Shown: positions 48,500 to 59,545, counted from the first letter of the stretch. The stretch is DNA of 64,000 bases from Nematostella vectensis (GCF_932526225.1 NC_064047.1:9165994-9229993), one strand, 5' to 3'. The notes: generated by a model not told the origin, from the letters alone. Program-made: numbers and translations.

Positions 48500-50075
48500 C
48501 AAAGAAGTGTGTTACCCATGTGCTCAACATATGAGGACGTTTGCGTGGCCGATGAGCGTAACATACAAAGAAGTGTGTGGCCGATGTGCGTAACACATGA
48601 GGACGTTTGCGTGACCGATGTGCGTAACATACAAAGATGTGTGCGTGACCGATGTGCGTAACCATGAGCGTAACATTTGCGTTACCGATGAGTGTAACAT
48701 AAAAAGAAGTGCGCGTGACCCATGTGCGTAACATATGAGGACGTTTGCATGACCGATGTGGGTAACATATGAGGAAGTTTGCATGACCGATGTGCGTAAT
48801 AGCATACATAGAAGTAGTACAAGGAATTGTGTAAATGTATCGGAAAATGTGCTTGACCAATGTGCGCAATAAATAACGAAGTGTGCGTGACCGATGTGCG
48901 CAATAAATAACGAAGTGTGCGTGACCGATGTGCGTAACATACAAAGCGTCCACGATCGTGGACGGCGGTTTGATCAAACAAAGTTTCGACCCATGGCAGA
49001 GGTCTCTTTTCCTCGCGAACGCCAGCCCAGAGAAGTACATAGAAAAAGGTCTCTGCTTGCAGGGAAGGCACATACTAAATCTTACAGCAATCTGCCTAGC
49101 GACCTCATGGAAGAATGTCAATAAACCACTCCTTTGTTATTGTTTCCAGCTGAAAATACAGCAGTTATTAAGCTCTTAGCTGCAAATACGGACTTTCGCA
49201 ACGTGACCTTTCTGGGTGGCACAATCAAAACAAAATAATCAAACAAAACATCAGAAATGACTGCGCCCGTCACACCAGAGAACGACGAAAAAATAAAATC
49301 AAAGATGTGTGCGTGGTCGATGTATGTAACCATGAGCGTAACAGCTGAGGACGTTTGCGTGACCGATGTGCGTAACATAAAAAAATAGCGTGGTAGATGT
49401 GCGTACCATATGAGGACGTTTGCATGACCAATGAGCGTAACATACAAAGAAACGCGCGTGATCCATGTGCGTGACCCATGTGCGTAACGTATAGAGAAGT
49501 GTGCGTGACGATGTGCGTAATATATAACGAAGTGTGCGATGTCTTATGTGCGTATCATGCAAACAACTGTGCTTAACCTATATACGTAACACATGAGCGG
49601 AACATTCAAGAAATTGTGCGTAGCCGATGACGAAACAAATGAGAAAGTGTACAAGAACCATGTGCCTAAAATTTATGGTGAAGTGATGTTTGTGACCAAT
49701 AAAAGTAACAAATAAGATGTGCGTGACCAATGTGCGTTACAAAAAGCGGTGTGTGTGACAAATGTGCGGTTACTTTAGGTAGTGTGTGATGACTTTGTGT
49801 CTGAAGCTGCGTGACGCATGTGCGTAACATATGAGGATGTTTTCATGAGCGATGTGCGTAACATATGAGGAAGTTTGCGTGACCGATGTGCGTAATAACA
49901 TACATAGAAGTAGTACAAGGAATTGTGTAAACGTATCGGAAAATGTGCGTGACCGATGTGCGCAATAAATAACGAAGTGTGCGTGACCGATGTGCGCAAT
50001 AAATAACGAAGTGTGCGTGACCGATGTGCGCAATAAATAACGAAGTGTGCGTGACCGATGTGCGTAATATACAAA
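48500..50075. repeat. Satellite-like array of GTGTGCGTGACCGATGTGCG units
   Basis: Dozens of 26-34-bp units built on GTGCGTGACCGATGTGCGTA ACATACAAAG are arranged head to tail on both sides of duplicated block copy 2. Three identical 34-bp units occur at about 49945-50046. A longer segment with TAGAAGTAGTACAAGGAATT (about 48771-48860) is repeated at about 49868-49955, so there is higher-order structure. All frames across it read as repeated Thr/His/Ala-rich peptides. Confidence 0.9.
48947..49258. repeat. 312-bp duplicated block, copy 2
   Basis: Same length and order as copy 1, including the opening palindrome. It interrupts the GTGCGTGACC satellite array. The open frames across both copies are parallel and have no recognisable product. 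Confidence 0.9.
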
Positions 50076-50756
50076 GCACGGGGTTTGGAGGCCAGTTTGA
50101 CGTCACAAATTCTATTGCTCGCCCAGCGAAATGAGCAATGTTCCCACTTCGTCAAATTCTCTTTGCCAAAGAAAAACAAAATGCTAGCTTTTTGTCAATG
50201 GACATTGTCAATGCGAAATTACTCCCGTAGACGACACTTGGATGGGCATAACATAAACTAACATAGGAAATTCAATATAGGCTTACATGGTTTATTTATC
50301 TTTTACTGTGTGATATACGGTTTAAATTATATCATTGTTTTATTATTCTTTTCCGTTATTTATTTTTTATTTCATCCAATTTTTACCATACGACCTACTG
50401 GACAGGAAAAGAGGAGTGATTTTAATTGAAAAGAACTGTTTTGATACTTTAGATAGACCGAAATATCATCAACCAAATCCGGCGAATACTGTGGGAGATA
50501 GGCAAGAGTAAATTACCATCTTGGATATTTTACACTGTAGGTAAATTAATTCATAGCAAATACAGCTTTGGAGGATGTCATGGGCATCTAGCTAGTTGTC
50601 GTATTATTAACCACGCCGTGAAACCAAACCGACTCTCAAAGAAGCATTATGAAATTCAATACTATTCAAGTGCCCAGCGGCGAAAAATGGGATTTGAGAT
50701 CTAGGAGATTTGCGAAAGACGGAGGTTATTAGCTGGCGTACTTAAAGGCCACCTAA

Positions 50757-51824
50757 ATGACAAGTTTCGGAGCAAATGTGAATGGGACGTTCGCCAATGC
50801 AAGCTACGAGGGAAGATATTACAATGATATGGATTCAACAAAGGATAAGCGTTCAACGTTTGTTATTTGCTTTGAAGCAGGACTTTTGTGTGCTATCATA
50901 GTAACAGCAATTATAGGAAATTCACTTATTCTCACAGCTATCTATCGCTTTCGAAGTTTACAGACGAAGACAAACGTATTCGTTGTAAATCTAGCGATAG
51001 CAGATATATCTTTGGCTGTTTTGGCAATGCCTTTTACCATGACATCGTCTATAACGTATGAATGGATCTTTGGCGACACTTTCTGCAAAGTGCAAGGAAT
51101 TTTCAACTCGCTTTTCTGCGAGGCGTCGATTCTCACACTGACGTTCGTCTCGTTGGAACGATTCATCGCGATTTTACATCCATTAAAATACCAACAGTGG
51201 ATGACTCCTCGAACGATAAAAATCATGGTAGTGTACATTTGGTTACAGTCACTCATATGTGCAACCTCGACATTTTTATTCTCTAAGTTTGAGTTTTTAA
51301 AATTCGAGCATATATGCACTGTTGATTGGTCATATAGTATTGGCTACACCTTTTTCTTCGTTGTCACATTTTTCTTTCTTCCATTCGCGGCGATGGCTGT
51401 TTGTTACTTTGTCATTTTGCGTAAGGCGTTGGAACAGAGACGCAAAATAGCTAGTATAACAGTTGGTGAGATTCGTGGACAGAGTAATGAAGAACAGAGG
51501 AAGACCAAACAAGAACACAAAGCAACAATTATGATCGCTATAGTAGTCGGCACGTTCTCGGCCTGTTGGTTCCCCCATGCAGTGGGGATATTCTGCTTGG
51601 TATCGGGTAACTGTGAATGGCCGGATTCTTACTTCATAGCTACAACCTGGCTAGCTATGTTGAACAGCGCGCTAAACTCGGGAATCTACGGTTTGATGAA
51701 TTCTAGCTTCAAGCGCGCGTTTAAAAGCATTTTACTGCGAGATCGGTTCGTTACTGATGCTAATATTGTTACTGTGATTGGGAAGAGAACTCAGGGTGTT
51801 TCTCGTGCATTCGGAAATGAATAA
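50757..51824 (+). CDS. Intronless class A (rhodopsin-family) G protein-coupled receptor
   Basis: A single 355-residue frame contains all seven membrane segments. The extracellular N terminus has two sequons (N9, N14). Landmarks: GN (54-55) in TM1, LAIAD (79-83) in TM2, the disulfide pair C110 and C187, ERF (134-136) in the DRY place, CWFP (270-273) in TM6, and NSGIY (307-311) in the NPxxY place. The third loop is moderate and basic, the C-tail short (about 40 residues). The stretch TSSITYEWIFG and the VYIWLQSL helix recall GPR161 and other amine-receptor-like orphans, but the ligand cannot be told. TM3 lacks an Asp at the usual amine-binding position (the segment reads FNSLFCEASILTLTF), which argues against a simple aminergic receptor. 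Located at the plasma membrane. It stands alone between repeats. Confidence 0.92.
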   Translation: MTSFGANVNGTFANASYEGRYYNDMDSTKDKRSTFVICFEAGLLCAIIVTAIIGNSLILTAIYRFRSLQTKTNVFVVNLAIADISLAVLAMPFTMTSSITYEWIFGDTFCKVQGIFNSLFCEASILTLTFVSLERFIAILHPLKYQQWMTPRTIKIMVVYIWLQSLICATSTFLFSKFEFLKFEHICTVDWSYSIGYTFFFVVTFFFLPFAAMAVCYFVILRKALEQRRKIASITVGEIRGQSNEEQRKTKQEHKATIMIAIVVGTFSACWFPHAVGIFCLVSGNCEWPDSYFIATTWLAMLNSALNSGIYGLMNSSFKRAFKSILLRDRFVTDANIVTVIGKRTQGVSRAFGNE

Positions 51825-52379
51825 GCAAAGTTGATAACTTGGACTCATCATTATAACTCTCGAAATCTACTGTTCAACGGAAATTTAGCTTCTAGCGCGT
51901 GTTTAGTATCGAAACAAATCCCAAACTAGATCTAAAAATACTTTGAAACAGAAAACTTTGAGCGGAGACTTTATTAACATAAACAGGCCAGAACCTCGAT
52001 AGACTGTGAAAGTTGTCACGTTAAAATTACAAGCAAATTTTTTTAGCAAATTGAATTTTTTTATTGCTTTATGTCGATGCCGCCCCGCGTATCATAGGGC
52101 CCTGGTAACTACCTAAAGGCGGTTACGAGCCGATATGGAAATGGTTGTAAGGGAAATACAAAGATAATTCGCTCTATTATTAATTTCAAGCCTTTTTCAT
52201 CCAAGCCTGGTGTGACAAATCATTTTATCGATTGTCGAGGTGTTGGAAAATCCGCCTTTCGCATATCCGTTGATAAAAATAAACACCTAGGAATGATATT
52301 TCTCAGTGGAAAAGAAGTAAAATGAGGGCCGAGAATTGTCTATGAAATTTCGAGTTAAATAATAAAAAAAGGAGAAAAA

Positions 52380-52540
52380 CGGTTCAGACATAACAACATA
52401 TTGACATAAGAGAGAAAAAAAACATTTTTTTATCTTACGTCCTTATGTAGATGTTATGTTGTACTCCTGTACATAAGAACATAAAATCGCGCGCCTATGT
52501 CGTTACATAGCCAGTGTACACCGCGCATAACAGCGAATGC
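52380..52540. mobile_element. Diverged relative of the 61-kb hairpin element
   Basis: CAGACATAACAACATATTGA near the left end and TATGTCGTTACATAGCCAGTG near the right end match the ATAACGACAT-rich arms of the element at 61070-61269 and are roughly inverted to each other. Degenerate copy. Confidence 0.45.
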
Positions 52541-53706
52541 GACTAAAGTGGTTTAGCGTCGCATTTATCGCCGTCCTTTTCCGCTAGGCCTCAAGTGCTG
52601 GATAACATGGAGAAAATCGCAAACACGGGGACGGAACTAATATGCCAGCCTGAATAAAGGAGTGTGAGAGTTTAGGGGAAGCGTATTTGGGCACCTGTTT
52701 ACTTACAATGCTCTTTGTGATTGTACAATTTAAAGTATCTCTGACAGTCGCCATTTTTTCGAACTAACAAAATAAATACAAAGGGTAAAAAGCATCGATT
52801 GTGATCGGCTGATTGGTAAACTATTGCATTTTTTTCGACTCTTTTTTTCGATTAAATTTTCGATTGAAATGTAGTATAAAGTCATGTTTTTAGCTAGTTA
52901 TTTCGAAATTTCATAATATAATTTGCCACTCCTTAAACCTCACCTGAATCCGCCGCTAATATATCAGAATACAAACAAAAAAAGAATTTGTGGGGCGCCC
53001 TTGAGGTAGGGATTTCTTTACGAGAATCTTATACTTTCTCCCAGATCATATAGAGAAGAATGATGCTGATATACGGTTAATAGAATAGAACATTCTCGCT
53101 TCTGAGTTGGCCTGGCCGGAGCCAAGCGTCCGTTGCTTGCCCCCTTTCGCACTATTTTTTGTTGTTGTCTCTTCCACGGTTTGTTGTGTACTTATATCAG
53201 TATAGAGACTGTCTAAAAAAAATAATAATAAACATACAGAAGAAGGTAACTACAGCATGGGCGTTATCAAACGCAACTTTCACTTATTGCATTTGGAAAT
53301 TTGGTCAACTCAATGGTTACCTCGAAATTGGAAGTTTTCTCGTAGAATTAGGTCAATGCTTGCGCATATTCGTTTGCCTGTATCACGGGAAGGGGGGGGG
53401 GGGTGTACACACAATCCTAGCAGGTTCACTTGAAGCGAAAGAGACAAAAAACCTTGATTCAAGTTCGCGAAATTTGGTTCTTAACTTTTTCTAGTAAATG
53501 AATTTTCCATCCTAACAAAAGGACACTAAAAGTAACGAAAACTGCAGGGTTTTGAAGCTCAAGTTTTCAATTTTCGTTTATCTGCGCGCGCTGCAAACAC
53601 CGGTAGCATGCGTTCGCGCACGCACTAGGAAACATGCCATTTCAAACGAGCACGCGCTGTTTTGATTTTGTAAAATACTGTTTTCGTTGTTTGCGTTGTA
53701 GAAAAC

Positions 53707-53849
53707 CAATTTTCATAGTTTTCCGTGGTATGTACTCTTATACACCACGATATTCGCTACGCACCTCGTGACTCCACAACATTTTGATCATGAGGTGACG
53801 AATATCGTGTTGTGTAAGAGTACATACCATGGAAAACTATGGAAATTTT
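53707..53849. mobile_element. Fold-back MITE
   Basis: ATAGTTTTCCGTGGTATGTA CTCTTA with the following CACGATATTCG is mirrored by CGAATATCGTG and TAAGAGTACATACCATGG AAAACTAT. The arms are about 55 bp and the loop about 30. No coding capacity. Confidence 0.85.
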
Positions 53850-54912
53850 GTTAATTATAAGACTTATCCTGTGGTGTTAGCCATTTCTCGTTTTCCATTT
53901 TCTTTTCAAGTCAACGATAATTAAAATAGGTGTAATTTGCAGTGCTTCTTTGCTCGCTTTTTTAAGCTGTTTAAAAAAGCCAATCTGTCGAAAAACGCTT
54001 GAAAAACAGTTGAAAAAAGTCTGCTTTTAATATCCTAGACTTTTAGCGCACGAAATATCATTTACGTTATTTAGCATTATTGCTAAAGCAGATATCTGTT
54101 CAATAAATATTAATGCTCACAAAAAAATTAATGTGCGTGTTTCTCGAACTTTTTACAACCAAAATTATCGACTCTCTTACAAAATAGTGGCAAAAACGAG
54201 CAGAAAGAAAAATTCAAATCTAAGTTATCAGGAGGTCGATCTTGCTGAAGTTCGCCTCCGTACGTGCAAACTTACGATTTAAAAATTATAGAAATATCCA
54301 TTCAATAGCGGGCGGCTTGCTTTGCTCACAACAAGAACAACAAAAAATACACCTACCTTATAATTTATTAGATATTAAATTTGAAATAAAAAATAATAAT
54401 TTAAAAATAACGATTTTTTAAATCAGAAATCACTACTCGCTTGACATATTGTGTGCATTTCTCTCATTGTAAAATTCTCCTCTCGAATAAATTCAAGTGG
54501 CGTATTCGTTTTTTAATAAATCTAGATTCATTTAAAGCCTGTCTTACAATATTGAAATAAAAGAGCGGAAATTAGAACGGTTGCGATTCAGATGGGAAAA
54601 TCAAAAATAAAACGAAAAAAAAAAAGAAAAAAAAGATAGCTGCCGCCCCGTTCTTTATGGACAGCATAAAGAAAAGGGAACTCGGACTCCCTGTTGTAAA
54701 AAGAAAAAAAAATGGCGCCAAACCACAGGTTACCATGGAGACCGATCGGCTAAGTTTGTTTATTACAACTGGTAGTGCTCTCCAATTGTCGAATAAAAAA
54801 AATATTTTCTCTGGTTTATACCTGGCGGAGCAATACATTTGACTAATAACTAGACGTTTCTAATAGAAAGTGAACGCTCGGAGGACGGGACGAACATGTT
54901 TCAGTACAGGGG

Positions 54913-55430
54913 TTCTCGCTGATTAGCATGAAATCAAAATATAAATCAGCCGACTGGGAAGCCTGTGGTGTGGACACAAAAAAATTGCATCCACTTTATG
55001 AAACTCGCGCATGCGCTAAAACTCCGCTGATCGATATGAAATCAATATACAAATCAGCCGACCGGGAAGCCTATGGCGTGGACACGAAAAATGGACTATA
55101 TGAATCTCGCGCATGCGCTAAAAAAATCACAGATCAGCATAAAATCAAAATACAAATCAGCCGACTGGGAAACCTGTGGTGTGGACACGAAAAATCGCAT
55201 CCACTATATGAAACTCGCGCATGTGCTAAAAAGACCGCTGATCAGCATGAAATCAAAATACATATCAGCCGACTGGGAAACCTGTGGTGTGGACACGAAA
55301 AATCGCATCCACTATATGAAACTCGCGCATGCGCTAAAAAGACCGCTGATCTGCATGAAATAAAAATACATATCAGCCGACTGGGAAGCCTGTAGTGTGG
55401 ACACGAAAAATCATATGCGATACCAAGATT
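54913..55430. repeat. 107-bp tandem repeat, five copies
   Basis: The unit GCATGAAATCAAAATACA..CAGCCGACTGGGAAGCCTGT..GTGTGGACACGAAAAATCGC..CTCGCGCATGCGCTAAAA recurs near 54926, 55034, 55137, 55244 and 55351. The 155-codon frame through it shifts reading frame from unit to unit (107 is not a multiple of 3), so a protein is unlikely. Confidence 0.9.
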
Positions 55431-55687
55431 AGACTTGCTCTCCGGTCGCTGCCTCTCTCCGAGCAATAATGCACTTTATGTTTATTTTAGAAATATAAAT
55501 GCGAATTCCTATTAGTTTAATTGCAATTTCGTGCGCGAAATTGGTTAAATATTTTTTTAGCTGAGTACTCGGTAATATTTGTAAATTGTAAATGGTAGAC
55601 GGCAAACAATGATTCTGACTCTCTATTTTATCAATCATCTTCGAAATAAAAAAAAAATGAAGTTGATTTAATACGGTGACTCCCGTA

Positions 55688-55949
55688 TAGGGGACTTGCG
55701 CTAGATTACGTGACTTTTTTGGGTGGCAAACTAGCGCGCGCTAAAGCTTTTAGCGGTAAAATAACAACAAATAGAAAACTATTTAGTGCTTACGGAAAAG
55801 CCAGAAAGTTTTATTTTTCAAAGTTTATTTTCATTTAAAGATTTTATTTTTTCGTCATTCTCTGACGTGAAGGGTGCAGTCATCTGTGTCTATTTTGGCT
55901 TGAATTGGCCACTATAATAATCACGTGATGTCTTGGCGCAGGTCCCCTA
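55688..55949. mobile_element. MITE with TAGGGGAC ends
   Basis: TAGGGGACTTGCGCTAGATT ACGTGA on the left is imperfectly inverted as TCACGTGATGTCTTGGCGCA GGTCCCCTA on the right. The flanks suggest a TA or TAT duplication. A partial copy ends at 58697, and similar sequence is built into the 312-bp blocks at 48 kb. Confidence 0.75.
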
Positions 55950-56140
55950 TTAACAATTTCTTATTACTAAAGAACTTTATATGACTACCTCCATTAAACA
56001 TCGGCCACTAAGTAATAAAAGGCGAGGTTGTCAGTTAAATGTAGGTCATTTTATCATCTTAGCAAAATACCAAAAAAGAAAGTATCCTTTTCCATCGGCT
56101 GATTTCGTGAAGGTATTGCGCTATTTGTAATTGAATTTAG

Positions 56141-56608
56141 CAGGGGCTCATAACTAGGGGCAATCAACTTCCTCACATTCTTGTATTATATAGGTGTTAC
56201 GGCGTTTCCTAGGATCAGGCTATTTTTAGACGCGCGTATTAGCCAATTAAATGCGACCTTAGTGCTTACGTTTTGGCTGAGCTCAACTGCACGGGCAGTC
56301 AGACAAAAAGCTATGTTTTCTCTTCGGTGCTTTGACCTTTGTTGCTCTCTTCTTCAATGATGAATCCAGCTTTAACTACGAATTTAAATTCTGGCTTGCA
56401 ATTTTTTTGTTGAACAAACAAAACCGACGGATGATGGATAAAGAAATACTCTTCCTAACTGAAATTTCCCCACGTCACTAGCGCGCGCGACCAACGTCAA
56501 CGTAGCTGATTGACCCGTCCGTGCGAGCGCGTCTAAAAATAGCCTGATCCTAGGAAACGCCGTGACACTTATATAATGCAGATGATTGCCCCTACTTATG
56601 AGCCTCTG
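56141..56608. mobile_element. CAG-ended MITE with about 90-bp inverted repeats and 6-bp target duplication
   Basis: The left arm CAGGGGCTCATAACTAGGGG... through GCGTTTCCTAGGATCAGGCT ATTTTTAGACGCG is mirrored by the right arm ending GCCCCTACTTATGAGCCTCTG. ATTTAG flanks both sides (56135-56140 and 56609-56614). The 468-bp element encodes nothing. Confidence 0.88.
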
Positions 56609-57410
56609 ATTTAGTTAATAAAGTATAACACTTGTTTTTAGATGTTATTTCGAGATTCTATCACATAATTTGTTTTACTATGTGAAGAAAAAGCAAACAA
56701 CAACAACAGTTAAAAAAAAATAAAGATGTAGCTGGATAAATAAAATTTCTACTCAGAATAGTCTTAATCGTTCTTACCCGGATGTCTGTTAGGGTTCCCT
56801 GTGGTTGTTAAGAGTTGTGACATCAAAGGAAGCCATCTCCCCGTTCTGTGGCTGAGCTTGTTCCAGGCGCCACGCTGCTTTACGGTTCATCTACGAGCAC
56901 AGGTAACAATCTGCAGACTTAGGGTGAGACATGGGGTGAGACGGCACTTCTAATGGAGTAAATTTAAAAATAACTACAACTATTTCATATACTTGCATTG
57001 CGCGGGGGATGGGTCGAGCGAGCACCATGCTGGGACTATTTTACGCAATTCAACATGGTAAACGCTACAGTAGAATATTCAGGAGGTTATGGCAATTCTG
57101 CTCCCGGAATATCTTCGTTAGTTAGATTTACAACATCAATATTTTCATCGTTCGACGCCATGTCGAATTGAGCCCCCTAAAATCTTCCCAGCATGCTGTT
57201 CGCTTATCAACTCGACCCAATCCCCCCCGCAAAGGTAGAATGGCCACCTCCATCTGTACACGCCTGCTTATTTCACCCAAGACAGAACAATTTTCCAACT
57301 TATCGTATGTTACTTAAAATAGAGGGTCCATCCCGAACATTAAATAGTCCTACCACTGTTGGGGCACATTTAACAATCTGCGCACACAATATCAGCGCCC
57401 TGTTACATAC

Positions 57411-57694
57411 ACCTATTTCAAATAACGTTGTCAGTTCAAATGGCAAATGGCCATTGAAAAATGGCAGTTCTACGGCCGTGAGGACAAATGGATCCCAAAA
57501 TATTTGTTTCAAATTCAGAAAAATATAAACAAAACATACGGCTATCCATTTAATATAATTTTTATATGTTTGAGTTTATTTACCACCTTCTTTTTTACAA
57601 ATAATTACTACCCATAAACACCTTTCGGTTGTAGAACTGCCATTAGGCAAATTGCCATTCGCCGTTTGCACTGACAGCCTTTATTGAAATAGGT
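57411..57694. mobile_element. Inverted-repeat element with ACCTATTTCA ends
   Basis: ACCTATTTCA at 57411 and TGAAATAGGT ending at 57694 are perfect inverted ends. Further in, CAAATGGCAAATGGCC..ATGGCAGTTCTAC is mirrored by GTAGAACTGCCAT..GCCATTCGCCGTTTG. No coding capacity. Confidence 0.8.
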
Positions 57695-58040
57695 CTATAC
57701 ATGAAATACAAAAGCACTTTTAAAAACACATGTTGCATCTGCAAGGGGACCACCATGCATGTGTTTGGTGTGGTCAGTGCAGAAGGTTAGAATTCTAGTC
57801 GGGGAGCCTTAGAAACCGTTCATTACTTAAGTTGTGGGAAAGGAACGAAGGGAGGTTGGTGATAAGGGGAGCCTCACTATCTTTAATATATCCAAAAGGG
57901 GAGCACAAATAATTAAAGTTAAATCTTGAATCTCGCAAAAGGAAGCCTCCAAAGTCTCATAAGGAGAGACATGTTTTGAATGTATACCTGCTATTTTTAA
58001 ACCAGCATTTACTTATTTATATTCCTCAAACACAAGGGGT

Positions 58041-58270
58041 TTGACGTGGAAGGGTGACACAAACGATTGCGTGAGATGAAGGATTTCGTGACACGCGTGA
58101 CACGGTAGCTTGCGTGACACAAGCAATTCATTGACACAAGCTAAAGCGTGACACACTGTTTTACGTGAAAGGGTGACACAAACGATTGCATGAGATGGAT
58201 TGCGTGATACGCGTGACACGAGCAATTAATTGATTAATTGAGTTGGTACTAAAGCGTGACACACTGTTTA
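58041..58270. repeat. GTGACAC-rich direct repeat
   Basis: Two units of about 110-120 bp, each opening with ACGTGRAAGGGTGACACAAA CGATTG and closing with TAAAGCGTGACACACTGTTT, lie head to tail. Within them the heptamer GTGACAC recurs many times. Confidence 0.8.
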
Positions 58271-58519
58271 TTTAACATACAGCTTAAAAAGTGTAAAGCT
58301 ATAGCTGGAAAAGTCACTTTTACTTTTGGATTCTTCTTTCACCCATAGAGAATGCTTCTAACTCTACAGATAATCACTTCAAGCTTTCGTCATTCAAAAT
58401 CCTTGAGGACTGAAATTCAGATCGTGCTTCGCAATGCGCTGACCAATCAAAAAGCAACAAATGAAATGTATTCAGGCCTGTACTTGCCAATCAGCGTCAA
58501 ATTCAAGCCAAAATAAACA

Positions 58520-58697
58520 CTGACTGTGCCTGTCACGCCAGAGAATGACGAAAAAATATAACATATTTAAATAAGAGTTCTGGCTTAATTGGTAAGCGCT
58601 ATGTTTGTTGCTTTTCTTTTGCCGCTAAAAACTTGAGCGCGCGCCAGTTTGCCACTATATATAAAAGTTACGTGATCTCTTAGCGAAAGTCCCCTAT
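58520..58697. mobile_element. Partial copy of the TAGGGGAC-ended element
   Basis: The right end ACGTGATCTCTTAGCGAAAG TCCCCTA and an inner GTCACGCCAGAGAATGACG match 55688-55949 and the 48-49-kb blocks. The left end is not visible. Confidence 0.5.
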
Positions 58698-59184
58698 TGT
58701 TTGCCTTTCAGGACAAGACGTCAGACACCGATCAAATTGCTTAATATCAAACCATAGCCATTTGTGAAGGAACTACTTTACTTAGAGAAAATTTTGATTC
58801 TTTTAAAATGAGCAGTCAAAAAAATTTCACACTTCGTTCTATAGTAAATGTCTATTTTTCTTATAATAATATGTACAAAACTAATTTTTACATTAAGCGC
58901 TTTTCAAAAGAAAGCATTTAGTTTGGATATATAGGCTAGGCTACTAGAGGATTTGCTCTTAGTTGTCATAGAGTTTATGATATTTGTATATAAAAAGAGT
59001 TTATCGTCTATTGTACATGATGTCCAATAAATTCGTGCCATTACTTGCAAGTCATGCTATTTCACTTTATGTCATTTTCTTAGAGCCATTATCCTACTAT
59101 TCTTAGAGATTTTTTTCTGTTACATTTCAGCTGTTTTTCTAGTATTACTACAACTAGGCGGATTGTCGAGCCCATTGTAGGCCA

Positions 59185-59310
59185 GGGCCGGGTTCCTAGA
59201 CAGCAGGTTAACGCTAACCTAGGGATAAATGCCCTTTTTATCCAATCAAATGTCAAGATAGCCATATTTATCCCAGGGTTAGCGCTAACCTGCTTTCTAG
59301 GAACCGGCCC
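59185..59310. mobile_element. Fold-back MITE with GGGCCGGTTCCTAG ends
   Basis: GGGCCGGGTTCCTAGACAGC AGGTTAACGCTAACC with the following GGATAAAT is mirrored by ATTTATCC..GGGTTAGCGCTAACCTG and CTAGGAACCGGCCC. The arms are about 45 bp. Confidence 0.85.
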
Positions 59311-59437
59311 CAGGGAATCCACAAGCCTGGGGGTTGTCGGGAAAAATTAGACTTTGTTCAAATGTCAGGCCCACACTGAAGAAAGTACACAAAATTGATC
59401 CTAAAATTTGATGCGTGTAAAAAAGCCTTGTAACAAA

Positions 59438-59545
59438 TTGTAAAGCAAACTTTCCACTGACAGCTTTGATTGTTTGCCGGAAGAAGAGTTCTTCGATTGT
59501 CTTGTTTCGAACTGCGATGGCAGAATTAATAGGGAGCCTTTCAGA
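59438..59545 (-). pseudogene. Broken duplicate of the NR2E-like terminal exon
   Basis: About 105 bases closely match the 3' half of the exon at 59585-59826, in the same orientation, including the codons for VRNKTIEELFFRQTI. A small deletion near the LPS codons shifts the frame, and the helix-12 residues are lost. It is a local partial duplication about 170 bases downstream of the good exon. Confidence 0.8.

Larger units (their letters stand above)
41714..50756. other. Region between the divergent NR2E and GPCR genes
   Basis: No convincing exon in 9 kb. The first kilobase beyond the NR2E start contains CCAAT motifs (near 42348 and 42398) and may be its promoter. Further on there are a tetranucleotide/poly-G block, two related repeats (46 kb), a possible inverted-repeat element (47396-47790) and a large satellite-like block (48185-50075). 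Confidence 0.6.

Noticed and set aside
48489..49121. 210-codon minus-strand frame and its overlapping neighbours
   Set aside because: It runs through the satellite array; all frames there give repetitive peptides because the unit lacks stops.
54928..55395. 155-codon frame over the 107-bp repeat
   Set aside because: The unit length is not a multiple of three, so each copy is read in another frame; a real protein repeat would keep frame.
57193..57528. 111-codon plus-strand frame
   Set aside because: It overlaps the left arm of an inverted-repeat element and matches nothing known.
58581..58600. A-box-like TGGCTTAATTGGTAAGCGC
   Set aside because: No B box follows at tRNA distance and no cloverleaf is apparent, so neither a tRNA gene nor a SINE is supported.
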